Positions 37,232 to 46,046 of a DNA stretch of 64,000 nucleotides are shown here, in pieces. Below the pieces are notes generated by a model. The model worked only from the letters and a program-made list of their open reading frames with translations, did no database searches and was not told where the DNA came from. Numbering within the stretch: the first letter of the stretch is position 1; the number at the start of each line of letters is the position of its first letter. The DNA comes from JAKALD01 sp963817785 (lineage in GTDB: Bacteria; Pseudomonadota; Gammaproteobacteria; Burkholderiales; SG8-39). The stretch lies in the NCBI GenBank assembly GCA_963817785.1, contig CAWFPL010000002.1, forward strand, positions 1,116,001 to 1,180,000, in the 5' to 3' direction. A program made the translations under genes and the position numbers.

Positions 37232-38968
37232 ATGGGAACCGTTGAACCGCAAGTCGCGCAATCACAAGAAGTGACCGACGGCTTTCACCTGGTCATCGAT
37301 GCCCTCAAACTGAACGGCATCGACACGATCTTCGGTCTGCCCGGTATACCGATCACCGACCTCACCCGCAAGGCGCAGGCCGCGGGCATGCGTGTGATTT
37401 CGTTCCGCCATGAGCAGAACGCCGGCAACGCTGCCGCCATCGCCGGCTTCATGACGCAGAAGCCCGGCATCTGCCTGACGGTGTCCGCTCCCGGCTTCCT
37501 CAACGGCTTGACGGCTCTGGCCAACGCCACCACCAATTGCTTCCCGATGATCCTCATCAGCGGCTCCAGCGAGCGCGAGGTCGTCGACCTGCAGCAGGGT
37601 GACTACGAGGAGATGGACCAGTTGGCCATCGCCAGGCCGCTGTGCAAGGCCGCCTTCCGCGTGCTGCACGCCGCGGACATCGGTGTGGGCATCGCGCGCG
37701 CCATCCGCGCCGCCGTTTCCGGCCGCCCGGGCGGCGTCTACCTCGACCTGCCGGCCAAGCTGTTCCCGCAGAGCATGGATGCGGAAGCCGGCAAGAGGTC
37801 GCTGATCAAGGTGGTCGATCCGGCGCCGCGCCAGATCCCGGCCCAGGACGCCGTGCAGCGCGCCCTCGAGCTGCTCAAGGGCGCCAAGCGTCCGTTGATC
37901 CTCTTGGGCAAGGGCGCCGCCTACGCGCAGGCCGACGCGGACATCCGCGCGCTCATCGAGCGCACCGGCATTCCGTATCTCCCCATGTCCATGGCCAAGG
38001 GCCTGCTGCCGGACACGCACGAACAGTGCGCGTCTGCCGCGCGCTCCTATGTGCTGCCCGAGGCGGACGTGGTGATGCTGGTCGGCGCGCGCCTCAACTG
38101 GCTGCTGTCGCACGGCAAGGGAAAGACCTGGGGCGGCAAGGACTCCAAGGATTGGGGCGGCCAGAAATTCGTCCAGATCGACATCTCGCCGCAGGAGGCG
38201 GATAGCAACGTCCGTATCGACGCCCCGCTGGTCGGCGACATCGGTTCCTGCGTGTCGGCCCTGCTCGCAGGCATCGGCTCCAGCTGGGCCAAGCCGCCGG
38301 CAGACTGGCTCGCCGCCATCGCCGAGCGCAAGAACAAGAACATCGCCAAGATGGCCGAGACTCTGGCCAAGAATCCGGTGCCGATGAACTTCCACAGTGC
38401 GCTGAACGTCGTGCGCGACATCGTCAAGGCGAACCCGGACGCCATCCTGGTGAACGAAGGCGCCAACGCGCTGGACTTCACGCGCAGCATTGTGGACATG
38501 TACCAGCCGCGCAAGCGCCTGGACGTGGGCACCTGGGGCATCATGGGCATCGGCATGGGCTTCGCCGTCGCGGCCGCCGTGGTCAGCGGCGAGCCGGTGA
38601 TCGCGATCGAGGGCGACAGCGCGTTCGGCTTCTCCGGCATGGAAGTCGAGACCATCTGCCGCTACAACCTGCCGGTCTGCGTGGTCATCATGAACAACAA
38701 CGGCGTCTACCGCGGTGACGAAGTCAATCCGACCGGCGGATCCGATCCGGCACCCTTGGTGTTCATCAAAGGCGCACGCTATGAGAAGCTGATGGAGGCC
38801 TTCGGTGGCGTGGGCGTGCAAGCCACGACCCCGGCCGAGTTGCGCAAGGCAATGGAACAAGCCATCCGCTCGCGCAAGCCCACGCTCATCAATGCCGCCA
38901 TCGATGAGACCGCCGGCACCGAAAGCGGTCGCATCACGAGCCTGAATCCGAGCGCGAAAAAGAAGTGA
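37232..38968 (+). CDS. oxc: Oxalyl-CoA decarboxylase
   Basis: The 578-residue thiamine-diphosphate enzyme decarboxylates oxalyl-CoA to formyl-CoA and CO2. The catalytic Glu is in RHEQNAGNAAAIAG (Glu61), and the GDSAFGFSG..MNNNGVYRGDE cofactor motif is at about 461-497, all characteristic of Oxc. ATG 37232 follows a CAGGAGG ribosome-binding site; in-frame upstream starts would add an unusual N-terminus. Length is close to other Oxc proteins (about 565-580). Its downstream partners frc and a formyltransferase-like gene make a three-gene operon. Confidence 0.97.
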   Translation: MGTVEPQVAQSQEVTDGFHLVIDALKLNGIDTIFGLPGIPITDLTRKAQAAGMRVISFRHEQNAGNAAAIAGFMTQKPGICLTVSAPGFLNGLTALANATTNCFPMILISGSSEREVVDLQQGDYEEMDQLAIARPLCKAAFRVLHAADIGVGIARAIRAAVSGRPGGVYLDLPAKLFPQSMDAEAGKRSLIKVVDPAPRQIPAQDAVQRALELLKGAKRPLILLGKGAAYAQADADIRALIERTGIPYLPMSMAKGLLPDTHEQCASAARSYVLPEADVVMLVGARLNWLLSHGKGKTWGGKDSKDWGGQKFVQIDISPQEADSNVRIDAPLVGDIGSCVSALLAGIGSSWAKPPADWLAAIAERKNKNIAKMAETLAKNPVPMNFHSALNVVRDIVKANPDAILVNEGANALDFTRSIVDMYQPRKRLDVGTWGIMGIGMGFAVAAAVVSGEPVIAIEGDSAFGFSGMEVETICRYNLPVCVVIMNNNGVYRGDEVNPTGGSDPAPLVFIKGARYEKLMEAFGGVGVQATTPAELRKAMEQAIRSRKPTLINAAIDETAGTESGRITSLNPSAKKK

Positions 38969-38984
38969 GTTATTGGAGATCAGA

Positions 38985-40256
38985 ATGGAAGCACTGAAGG
39001 GAGTCCGCATCCTCGACATGACCCACGTGCAGGCGGGGCCGACCTGCTCGCAGCTGCTCGCGTGGATGGGCGCCGACGTGATCAAGTTCGAGAACCCGCA
39101 GGGCGACGCGACGCGCGGTCAGCTGCGCGACGTGCCGAACGCCGACAGCCTGTACTTCACGATGCTCAACTGCAACAAGCGGTCGATCACCGTGAACATG
39201 AAGTCGGCCGAGGGCAAGACGGTGTTCGTCGACCTGCTCAAGAAGTGCGACATCATCATGGAGAACTTCGGCCCCGGCGTGCTCGACCGCTTCGGCTTCA
39301 CCTGGGACAAGATCCACGAGATCAACCCGCGCATCGTGATGGGCTCGATCAAGGGCTTCGGCTCGAGCGGACCCTACGCCGACTTCAAGGCCTACGAGAA
39401 CGTCGCGCAGGCGATGGGCGGCGCGATGAGCACGACCGGCGTGCCCGACGGCCCGCCGTTCGTGACCGGTGCGCAGATCGGCGACTCGGGAACCGGGCTG
39501 CACCTGGCGATCGGCCTGCTCGCTGCCCTGCACCAGGCGCAGCGCACCGGCAAGGGCCAGTACGTCGAGGTCGCGATGATGGACGGGGTGATGAACCTGT
39601 GCCGCGTCAAGTTCCGCGACCACCAGCGCCTGGCGCGCGGCAGCCTGTCCGAATTCTCGGTGCCGACGCATCAGGGGATGGGCGCGGTGCCGCGCGCGGG
39701 CAACGACTCGGGCGGCGGCCAGCTCGGCAACGCGATCCGCTGCAAGCCCGGCGGGCCGAACGACTTCCTCTACATCGTGGTGCAGGAAGCGGTGTGGGAC
39801 GGGCTCGCGAAGCGCATCGGCCCGGAAGTCGGCATGCCCGGGCTCGCGACCGACCCGAAGTTCGCCAAAATCGCCGACCGGCGCAAGAACCAGGGCGAAA
39901 TGTGGGAGATCATCGGCGAGTTCGCGCTCAAGCACACCAAGCGCGAGCTGATGGCGATCCTCAACCCCCTCGAGGTCCCCTGCGGCCCGATCATGAGCAC
40001 CGAGGACCTCGCCGACGACGAGCACGTGCGCGGGCGCGACATGTGGGTCGAGCTCGACCACCCGCAGCGCGGCAAGTGGTTCAACGTCGGCATGCCGATC
40101 AAGATGTCCGAGTCGCCCGCGGTGATCAAGCGCTCGCCGCTGCTCGGCGAGCATACCGACGAGGTGCTCAGGGAAGTGCTGGGCTACGACGACGCCAGGA
40201 TCGGCGCCCTGAAGAGCGCCGGAGCGTTCTCGGTTCCGCCCAAGAAGGCCGCGTGA
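38985..40256 (+). CDS. frc: Formyl-CoA:oxalate CoA-transferase
   Basis: The 423-residue family III CoA-transferase moves CoA from formyl-CoA to oxalate, making oxalyl-CoA for Oxc. The catalytic aspartate is Asp167 in AQIGDSGTG (Asp169 in the Oxalobacter enzyme) and the RGQLRDVPNADSLYF and NFGPGVLDRFGF regions fit. ATG 38985 with GGAGAT is preferred over a TTG 12 bases earlier. It lies 16 bp after oxc, and its stop overlaps the next ATG. This pair is the standard oxalate degradation module. Confidence 0.96.
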   Translation: MEALKGVRILDMTHVQAGPTCSQLLAWMGADVIKFENPQGDATRGQLRDVPNADSLYFTMLNCNKRSITVNMKSAEGKTVFVDLLKKCDIIMENFGPGVLDRFGFTWDKIHEINPRIVMGSIKGFGSSGPYADFKAYENVAQAMGGAMSTTGVPDGPPFVTGAQIGDSGTGLHLAIGLLAALHQAQRTGKGQYVEVAMMDGVMNLCRVKFRDHQRLARGSLSEFSVPTHQGMGAVPRAGNDSGGGQLGNAIRCKPGGPNDFLYIVVQEAVWDGLAKRIGPEVGMPGLATDPKFAKIADRRKNQGEMWEIIGEFALKHTKRELMAILNPLEVPCGPIMSTEDLADDEHVRGRDMWVELDHPQRGKWFNVGMPIKMSESPAVIKRSPLLGEHTDEVLREVLGYDDARIGALKSAGAFSVPPKKAA

Positions 40257-41188
40257 TGAAAATCGCGATCATCGGCCAGCAGGATTTCGGCAAGGCGGTG
40301 CTCGAGGCCTTCCTCGGGCGCGGCGACCAAGTGGCGGGCGTGTTCTGCGCGCCCGAGAAGCCGGGCGCCCGGCCCGACGTGCTCAAGATCGCGGCGCAGG
40401 AGAAGGGGGTGAAGGTGTTCCAGTTCGCTTCCCTGAAGAGCGACGAGGCGAAAAATGCGCTCAAAGGCCTCGAGGCCGAGATCGGCATCATGGCCTTCGT
40501 GCTGCAGTTCGCGCCGCAGGATTTCGTCACCATCCCGAAGCACGGCACGATCCAGTACCATCCCTCGCTGCTGCCGAAGTACCGCGGCCCGAGCTCGATC
40601 AACTGGCCGCTGATCTGCGGCGACGCGAAGACCGGCCTGTCCATTTTTCGTCCCACTGACGGCCTCGACGAGGGGCCCGTGGTGCTGCAGAAGGAGGTCC
40701 ACATCGGCCCCGACGACACCCTCGGCAGCGTGTACTTCGACCGGCTGTTCCCGATGGGAGTGGCGGCGATGCTCGAGGCGGCGGATCTGGTGCTCGCCGG
40801 CAGGCATCGCGAGGTGGTGCAGGACGAGTCGCAGGCCACCTACGAGGGCTGGTGTCGCAAGGCCGAGGCGAAGATCGCCTGGGCGAGCCACGTCGACCAG
40901 GTCTACAACCTGATCCGCGGCTGTAACCCGGCGCCCGGCGCCTGGACCACGCTCGAGGGCAAGGAGCTGCAGATCTTCGACGCCAGGAAGCACCCCGTGC
41001 GCACTTTCGGCGCGGTCAAAGGCAGGATCGGCGAGGTCGTCGACGTCGGCCCGGACAGCTTCCAGATCAGTTCCCAGGGCGGGCGCATCGAGGTTCTGCG
41101 CGCCAAGGTCGGGGACGGCAAGAAACTGACCGCAGCCGACTTGATCGCCTCGGGCGCGGTCCGGGCCGGCATGCTGCTCGGCGGTTAG
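40256..41188 (+). CDS. Formyltransferase-family protein, ALDH1L1 hydrolase-domain-like
   Basis: The 310-residue protein combines a formyltransferase N-domain (about 1-195) and the C-terminal OB-like domain seen in Fmt (about 200-310). The catalytic loop reads IQYHPSLLPKYRGPSSINW, with His and a downstream Asp in DGLDEGPVV. The residue at the Fmt Asn position is Gln, as in the 10-formyl-THF hydrolase domain of ALDH1L1 rather than the Asn of methionyl-tRNA formyltransferase. It may release or transfer formyl from or to folate in oxalate metabolism. ATG 40256 overlaps the frc stop, indicating tight coupling. Confidence 0.85.
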   Translation: MKIAIIGQQDFGKAVLEAFLGRGDQVAGVFCAPEKPGARPDVLKIAAQEKGVKVFQFASLKSDEAKNALKGLEAEIGIMAFVLQFAPQDFVTIPKHGTIQYHPSLLPKYRGPSSINWPLICGDAKTGLSIFRPTDGLDEGPVVLQKEVHIGPDDTLGSVYFDRLFPMGVAAMLEAADLVLAGRHREVVQDESQATYEGWCRKAEAKIAWASHVDQVYNLIRGCNPAPGAWTTLEGKELQIFDARKHPVRTFGAVKGRIGEVVDVGPDSFQISSQGGRIEVLRAKVGDGKKLTAADLIASGAVRAGMLLGG

Positions 41189-41579
41189 TCCTCCCCTCTG
41201 CGCTGGCGTAGCTGCGGCGGGTTCCCGCCGTCTGCATGCGCTCGCCCGCATTCCGCGCTCACAAACTTTCACGCCCCGGCTGCCCGCGGCCATGCGTCAG
41301 CATTTGACGCAACTTACAATTAACTGTAAGAATTCGCCTTAGGTTTCTCTTTTATATGGCGTTGTACGGAAGCCGGGCTGTGCGGCGCTAGTGCGAGGTG
41401 GGACCGTGGCGCAACGATGCGCGAAACCAAGCGGCCGGCGCGGGTACCGCGAGGGCGACTACCCGGTCTGGCGACGCGGTCGCATCCTGGTTTGAGTAGC
41501 GGCGGCGTAGAATTTTTTCTCGTCGCCTCCGCCCGCTGTGCCGGCCTGAGAATGACAATAGCGAAGCGGCGAGAGCCCG
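41189..41579. other. 391-bp intergenic region after oxalate operon, two dyads
   Basis: No gene is evident. It contains a GC-rich hairpin at about 41215-41230 without a T-run and two adjacent inverted repeats, GCGTCA-N5-TGACGC (41294-41310) and CTTACA-N6-TGTAAG (41313-41330), in a locally AT-richer stretch that is a likely promoter area for the CHASE2-kinase gene. Confidence 0.5.
41294..41330. promoter_or_regulatory. Adjacent dyads upstream of CHASE2 gene
   Basis: GCGTCAGCATTTGACGC and CTTACAATTAACTGTAAG are two perfect 6-bp dyads only two bases apart. They resemble operators and lie about 250 bp upstream of the CHASE2 gene. The binding protein is unknown. Confidence 0.35.
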
Positions 41580-43055
41580 ATGACGAAATCCGGCTTCTGG
41601 AAGTCCGACTGGTTCCTCGGCCTCGTCGTCGTGGTCCTGATGCTGTTCTCCGGCCGCAGCGATTTGCTGCAGAGCCTGGAACGCAAGGCCTACGACCTCG
41701 GCGTGCAAGCGACCTCGCGCACGCCTTCGGACAAGATCGCGGTGATCGCCATCGATGATGCGAGCATTGCGAACATCGGGCGTTGGCCGTGGCCGCGAGA
41801 TATCCACGCCAAGATGACGGATCTGCTGGCGGCGGCAGGGGCCAAGGTGATCGCCAACACGGTCTTCTTCAGCGAACCTCAAGTCGATCCGGGATACCCT
41901 TATATCGCCAAGCTCCTCGAACTGGCCTCGAAGCGCAGCCCAGCGCCGCAGCCGCCCGCCGCTCCGGGTGCCGCACCGGCGCCCGGAGCAATACCCGAGG
42001 CGGCGCCGAGCGGCGATCTCACCGACTTCGTGGCGTTGCTCAAGCAGGCCGAGCGGGCGCTCAACACCGATCGGACGCTCGCCGAGAGCTACGCCAAGGC
42101 CGGAAACGTGCTGTTGCCGATGCTGTTCGTGCTCGGCCAGCCGCTCGGCAATCCGGACAAGCCGCTACCCGAGTATGTGGCGAAGAACGCGATCGCCAAC
42201 GTGACGGGCAGCGCCGCGACACCGCCGCTGACGGCTGCGGGAATCCAGATTCCGATCGGCGTGATCGGCCGCGCGGCCGCCGGTCTCGGGCACCTCAACT
42301 TCAACCTCGACGTCGACGGCGGCGTCCGCACCGAGCCGCTGATCGCGAAGTACTACGATCGGTACTTCCCGTCGCTGCCTCTGATGATCGCGGCCAAGTT
42401 TCTCAACCTGGGGCCCGCCGACATCAAGGTGCACCTGGGCGAGGGCGTGTCGCTCGGCAATCTCAACATCGGGACCGACCCGGCCCTGGAGATGTACAGC
42501 TACTTCTACAAGGACCGGGACGGCAAACCGGCCTTTCAGGTGGACTCCTTCTACGATGTCCTGAGCGGCAAGATTTCTCCTGCCAAGTATCGTGGCAAGA
42601 TCGTGCTCATCGGAGCCACGGCGGCCGGCGTCGGATCGACCTACGTGACTCCGATTTCGCCCGCGATGCCGCCGGTGCTGACGCTCGCGCACGAGGTGTC
42701 CTCGATCCTGCAGGGGGATTTCTTCGTGGCGCCGGCCTGGGCGTGGATCGCGGCCAAGGCGGCGTTCCTGCTGATCGCGGTCTACCTGATCGTGCTGCTG
42801 CCGCGCCTGAAGGCGGGACCTGCCGTGACGGCCACGGCCGCCATTTTGTTGCTCCTGTTCGGCACGCAGTTCGGGCTGATGACGATGCGCGCGACCTGGA
42901 TCCAGCTGATGGTGCCGGCAACGCTGTTGCTGCTCGGCCACCTGGCGCTGGTCAGCAAGCGGTTTATCGTCACCGAGCGCGCCAAGCTCAGGTCCGATGA
43001 GACCTCGGCGGAATCGAACCGCATGCTCGGCCTCGCCTACCAGGGACAGGGTTAG
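41580..43055 (+). CDS. CHASE2-domain sensor part, ended by an in-frame TAG before a Ser/Thr kinase
   Basis: The 491-residue protein has an N-terminal transmembrane helix (about 10-25), a periplasmic CHASE2 domain (KIAVIAIDDASIANIGRWPWPR start motif at about 51; KIVLIGATAAG at about 340) and three C-terminal transmembrane helices (about 390-460). The stop TAG (43053-43055) lies after AYQGQG and the same frame continues through L-D to the kinase ATG at 43062; a Gln codon CAG at this position would restore a CHASE2-kinase fusion of the type common in Betaproteobacteria. Split gene, amber mutation or base error are all possible. Confidence 0.85.
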   Translation: MTKSGFWKSDWFLGLVVVVLMLFSGRSDLLQSLERKAYDLGVQATSRTPSDKIAVIAIDDASIANIGRWPWPRDIHAKMTDLLAAAGAKVIANTVFFSEPQVDPGYPYIAKLLELASKRSPAPQPPAAPGAAPAPGAIPEAAPSGDLTDFVALLKQAERALNTDRTLAESYAKAGNVLLPMLFVLGQPLGNPDKPLPEYVAKNAIANVTGSAATPPLTAAGIQIPIGVIGRAAAGLGHLNFNLDVDGGVRTEPLIAKYYDRYFPSLPLMIAAKFLNLGPADIKVHLGEGVSLGNLNIGTDPALEMYSYFYKDRDGKPAFQVDSFYDVLSGKISPAKYRGKIVLIGATAAGVGSTYVTPISPAMPPVLTLAHEVSSILQGDFFVAPAWAWIAAKAAFLLIAVYLIVLLPRLKAGPAVTATAAILLLLFGTQFGLMTMRATWIQLMVPATLLLLGHLALVSKRFIVTERAKLRSDETSAESNRMLGLAYQGQG

Positions 43056-43061
43056 CTCGAC

Positions 43062-44182
43062 ATGGCCTGGGACAAGTTCCGCCAAGTGCCGCTGTCGGAC
43101 GCCCTGATGGAGAATCTGTACAACCTGGCGCTGGATTTCGAGCGCAAGCGCCAGTTCAACAAGGCCGAGTCGGTGTTTCGCCACATGGCGGGGTACAAGC
43201 CAAAATTCCGCGACCTGGAGCAGCGCCTGTCGCGCGCGCAGCAGCTCTCCGAGACTGTGATTCTCGGCAGCGGCGGCGGACGCACCAATGCCAGCATTCT
43301 CGGAGCGGGCGGCGGCACTGTGGAGAAGCCGATGCTCGGCCGCTATCAGGTCGAAAAGGAGCTGGGCAAGGGCGCCATGGGGGTGGTGTACCTCGGCAAG
43401 GATCCGAAGATCGGGCGCGTGGTGGCGATCAAGACGCTGGCGCTGTCGCAGGAGTTCGAGCCTGACGAGCTGGCCGAGGTCAAGGAGCGCTTCTTCCGCG
43501 AGGCCGAGACCGCTGGACGCCTGTCGCACCCGAACATCGTCACGATCTTCGACGCCGGCGAGGAGCACGATCTGTGCTACATCGCGATGGAGCTGCTCAA
43601 GGGCGGCGACCTGATTCCGTTCACCAAACCCGGGAACCTGCTGCCGCTCGAGAAGGTGGTTTCGATCGCCGCTCGCGTCGCCGAGGCGCTCGGCTACGCC
43701 CATCGCCAGGGGGTCGTCCATCGCGACGTCAAGCCCGGTAACGTCATGTACTACGCCGATACGGACTCCGTGAAGGTGACCGATTTCGGCATCGCGCGGC
43801 TCACCGACTCCTCGAAGACCAAGACCGGGATGGTGCTCGGCACGCCGTCCTACATGTCCCCAGAGCAGCTCGCGGGCAAGAAGATCGACGGACGCTCCGA
43901 CCTGTTTTCCCTCGCGGTGAGCCGGTACCAGCTGTTGTGCGGCAGGCTGCCATTCGAGGGAGAATCGATGGCGCAGCTCATGTTCAAGATCGCCAGCAGC
44001 CGCCTACCGACATCCGCACCATCAATCCCGGGGTGCCGGATCCACTTGCGGTGTTCCTCGGACGCGCCATGGCCAAGGACGCCGACCAGCGCTTCCAGAC
44101 CGGCGAGGAATTCGCCGCCGCGCTGCGGGCGGCGTACGCCGGCGCCGCGCCCGGCAGCGGCGCCGGCGACATCCAGCTGTGA
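43062..44182 (+). CDS. Serine/threonine protein kinase, frameshift near the C-terminus
   Basis: An N-terminal TPR-like segment (ALDFERKRQFNKAESVFRHMA) precedes the Hanks-type kinase: LGKGAMGVVYLG (Gly loop), VAIKTLAL (Lys), HRDVKPGNVMYY, DFGIARLTD, and GTPSYMSPEQ. The last part, TINPGVPDPLAVFLGRAMAKDADQRFQTGEEF, is in another frame: one base appears missing after 43997 (GCC-AGC-AGC-CGC versus expected GCC-AGC-GAG-CCG). Without a correction the frame ends at 44189. The PP2C and FHA genes downstream are its natural phosphatase and phosphothreonine-reader partners. Confidence 0.88.
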
Positions 44183-44295
44183 CGCATAGCCATGGCACCT
44201 AACCGACTCCTCGACACCACCGGCGGTATCCGCCGGGGCGCCACCCGCTCGAGGCGCAGGGATGCGAGCGGCCGAGCGCCTGAGCGAGTTTGAAG

Positions 44296-45120
44296 ATGAA
44301 TTTGAGCAAGGTCCTCGATATCGCAACTTGCTCGGACCCGGGCATGATCCGTTCGCACAACGAAGACTCGATCGCGGCCGATGCCGCGCACGGGCTGCTG
44401 GTGCTCGCGGACGGCATGGGCGGCTACAACGCGGGCGAGGTGGCGAGCGGCATGGCGACCACCGTGATCACCAGCGAGATGCAGCAGGCGCTCGCGCGCG
44501 CCCGTCCGTACGATCTCGACCGTCCGGGCGGCGTCCCGCTCGCGGCGCGGCTGATCCGCGAGCAGATCCTCAAGGCGAATACGTCGATCTACCAGGCGGC
44601 GCTGAGCCAGCCGCAGTACGCGGGCATGGGCACCACGCTGGTCGCGTGCCTGTTCTACGACGACCGGGTGATGGTGGCGCACCTTGGCGACTCGCGCCTG
44701 TACCGGCTGCGCGAAGACGCGCTGACGCTGCTCACGCGCGACCACTCGCTGCTCCAGGAGCAGATCGACTCCGGCCTGATCACCCCCGAGCAGGCGAAGA
44801 ACGCGCAGCACAAGAACCTGGTCACCCGGGCGCTGGGCATTGACCCCACGGCCGAGCCCGAGCTGCATGAGCACCAGACCCGCCCCGGCGATCTCTATCT
44901 GCTGTGCTCAGACGGCCTGAACGACATGGTGAGCGACGAGGACATCGAGCTGGCGCTGCAAGCGCTCGGGTCGAACCTCAAGCTGGCCGCGGAGCAGCTG
45001 GTGCAGATGGCCAACGACAACGGCGGCCGTGACAATGTTTCGGTTATACTCGTGCGCGTCCTGAGGGGGTACCCTGCCGCTCGCGGTGTCATAGCCAAGT
45101 TCTTCGCGTGGTTAAAATAA
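44296..45120 (+). CDS. PP2C-type serine/threonine phosphatase
   Basis: The 274-residue phosphatase has all PP2C motifs: SHNEDSI (metal Asp), ADGMGGYNAGEVAS, GMGTTLVA, AHLGDSRLYRLR, CSDGLNDMV and GGRDNVSVIL. It would reverse phosphorylation by the upstream kinase. The ATG at 44296 follows two upstream in-frame options and gives the standard N-terminus. The FHA gene follows after 16 bp. Confidence 0.92.
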   Translation: MNLSKVLDIATCSDPGMIRSHNEDSIAADAAHGLLVLADGMGGYNAGEVASGMATTVITSEMQQALARARPYDLDRPGGVPLAARLIREQILKANTSIYQAALSQPQYAGMGTTLVACLFYDDRVMVAHLGDSRLYRLREDALTLLTRDHSLLQEQIDSGLITPEQAKNAQHKNLVTRALGIDPTAEPELHEHQTRPGDLYLLCSDGLNDMVSDEDIELALQALGSNLKLAAEQLVQMANDNGGRDNVSVILVRVLRGYPAARGVIAKFFAWLK

Positions 45121-45136
45121 CCCCCAGGGGTCGAAT

Positions 45137-45964
45137 ATGGCGAAACTGATACTCAGCATGGACGGGTTGGTGCTCAAGGAAATCCCCTTGACCAAGGAGC
45201 GCACCACCGTCGGCCGCAAGCCACACAACGACATCCAGATCGACAACCTGGCGGTTAGCGGCGAGCATGCCGTCATCGTGACCATCCTGAACGACTCGTT
45301 TCTGGAGGATCTCGGCAGCACCAACGGCACGCTGGTGAACGGCAACCCGATCAAGAAGCACTTCCTGCAGAACAATGACGTCGTCGAGCTCGGCAAGTAC
45401 CGGCTCAAGTACATCAGCGAGGCGGGCCAGCAACCGGCCGCCTCGGCAGCGGATTTCGAGCGAACGATGATACTGCGGCCGGCCGCCATGCGTCAGGCCG
45501 CGGAGCAGGCGCGCGCGATGGGGCCAGGGGGCGGGCAGCCCGCTGCGGCGGGCGCTGCCGGAGCGACTCCGCTGCCCGCGGCGGCGGAGGCCGCGCGCGC
45601 CGCAGCCGCGCAGCATGTGGCGAGTTCGGCGGCCGCTGCCGGCACCGCCGAACAGCACGATGCACCACCGCCGCCCCGGGCGGCGCCCAGGCCGGCGCAG
45701 CCGCTTGGGGCCATCCAGATCATCTCGGGCTCGAACGCGGGCAAGGAGCTCGAGCTCGCCAAGCCGCTCACCACGCTCGGCAAGCCGGGGGTGCAGGTGG
45801 CGGTTCTGACGCGGCGGCCCCACGGCTACTTCATCACTCACGTGGAAGGGGCCAAGTTCCCGGCGGTCAACGGCCAGTCGATCTCGGCCGCCCCGCACCC
45901 GCTGAAGGACCACGATCTGATCGAGCTCGCCGGCGTCAAGATGGAGTTCTTCCTCAAGGGTTGA
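45137..45964 (+). CDS. Two-domain FHA protein
   Basis: The 275-residue cytoplasmic protein has an FHA domain at about 20-95 (TVGRKPHNDIQIDNLAVSGEHA and LGSTNGTLVNG, with the phosphothreonine-binding Arg, Ser and Asn) and a diverged second FHA-like domain at about 190-275 in which the Arg and Ser are replaced (TTLGKPGVQVAVL). An Ala/Pro-rich linker (about 100-185) joins them. It reads phosphothreonine marks made by the upstream kinase. Operon with PP2C and probably the cyclase gene. Confidence 0.9.
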   Translation: MAKLILSMDGLVLKEIPLTKERTTVGRKPHNDIQIDNLAVSGEHAVIVTILNDSFLEDLGSTNGTLVNGNPIKKHFLQNNDVVELGKYRLKYISEAGQQPAASAADFERTMILRPAAMRQAAEQARAMGPGGGQPAAAGAAGATPLPAAAEAARAAAAQHVASSAAAAGTAEQHDAPPPPRAAPRPAQPLGAIQIISGSNAGKELELAKPLTTLGKPGVQVAVLTRRPHGYFITHVEGAKFPAVNGQSISAAPHPLKDHDLIELAGVKMEFFLKG

Positions 45965-46046
45965 GCGGCGGGCCCCGGCTCTCCGTTCCAGCTCCGCAGC
46001 CCTTGACCGGCGTTCCGCGCGGCCTCGTTCCGCAGCCGGAGGCTGC

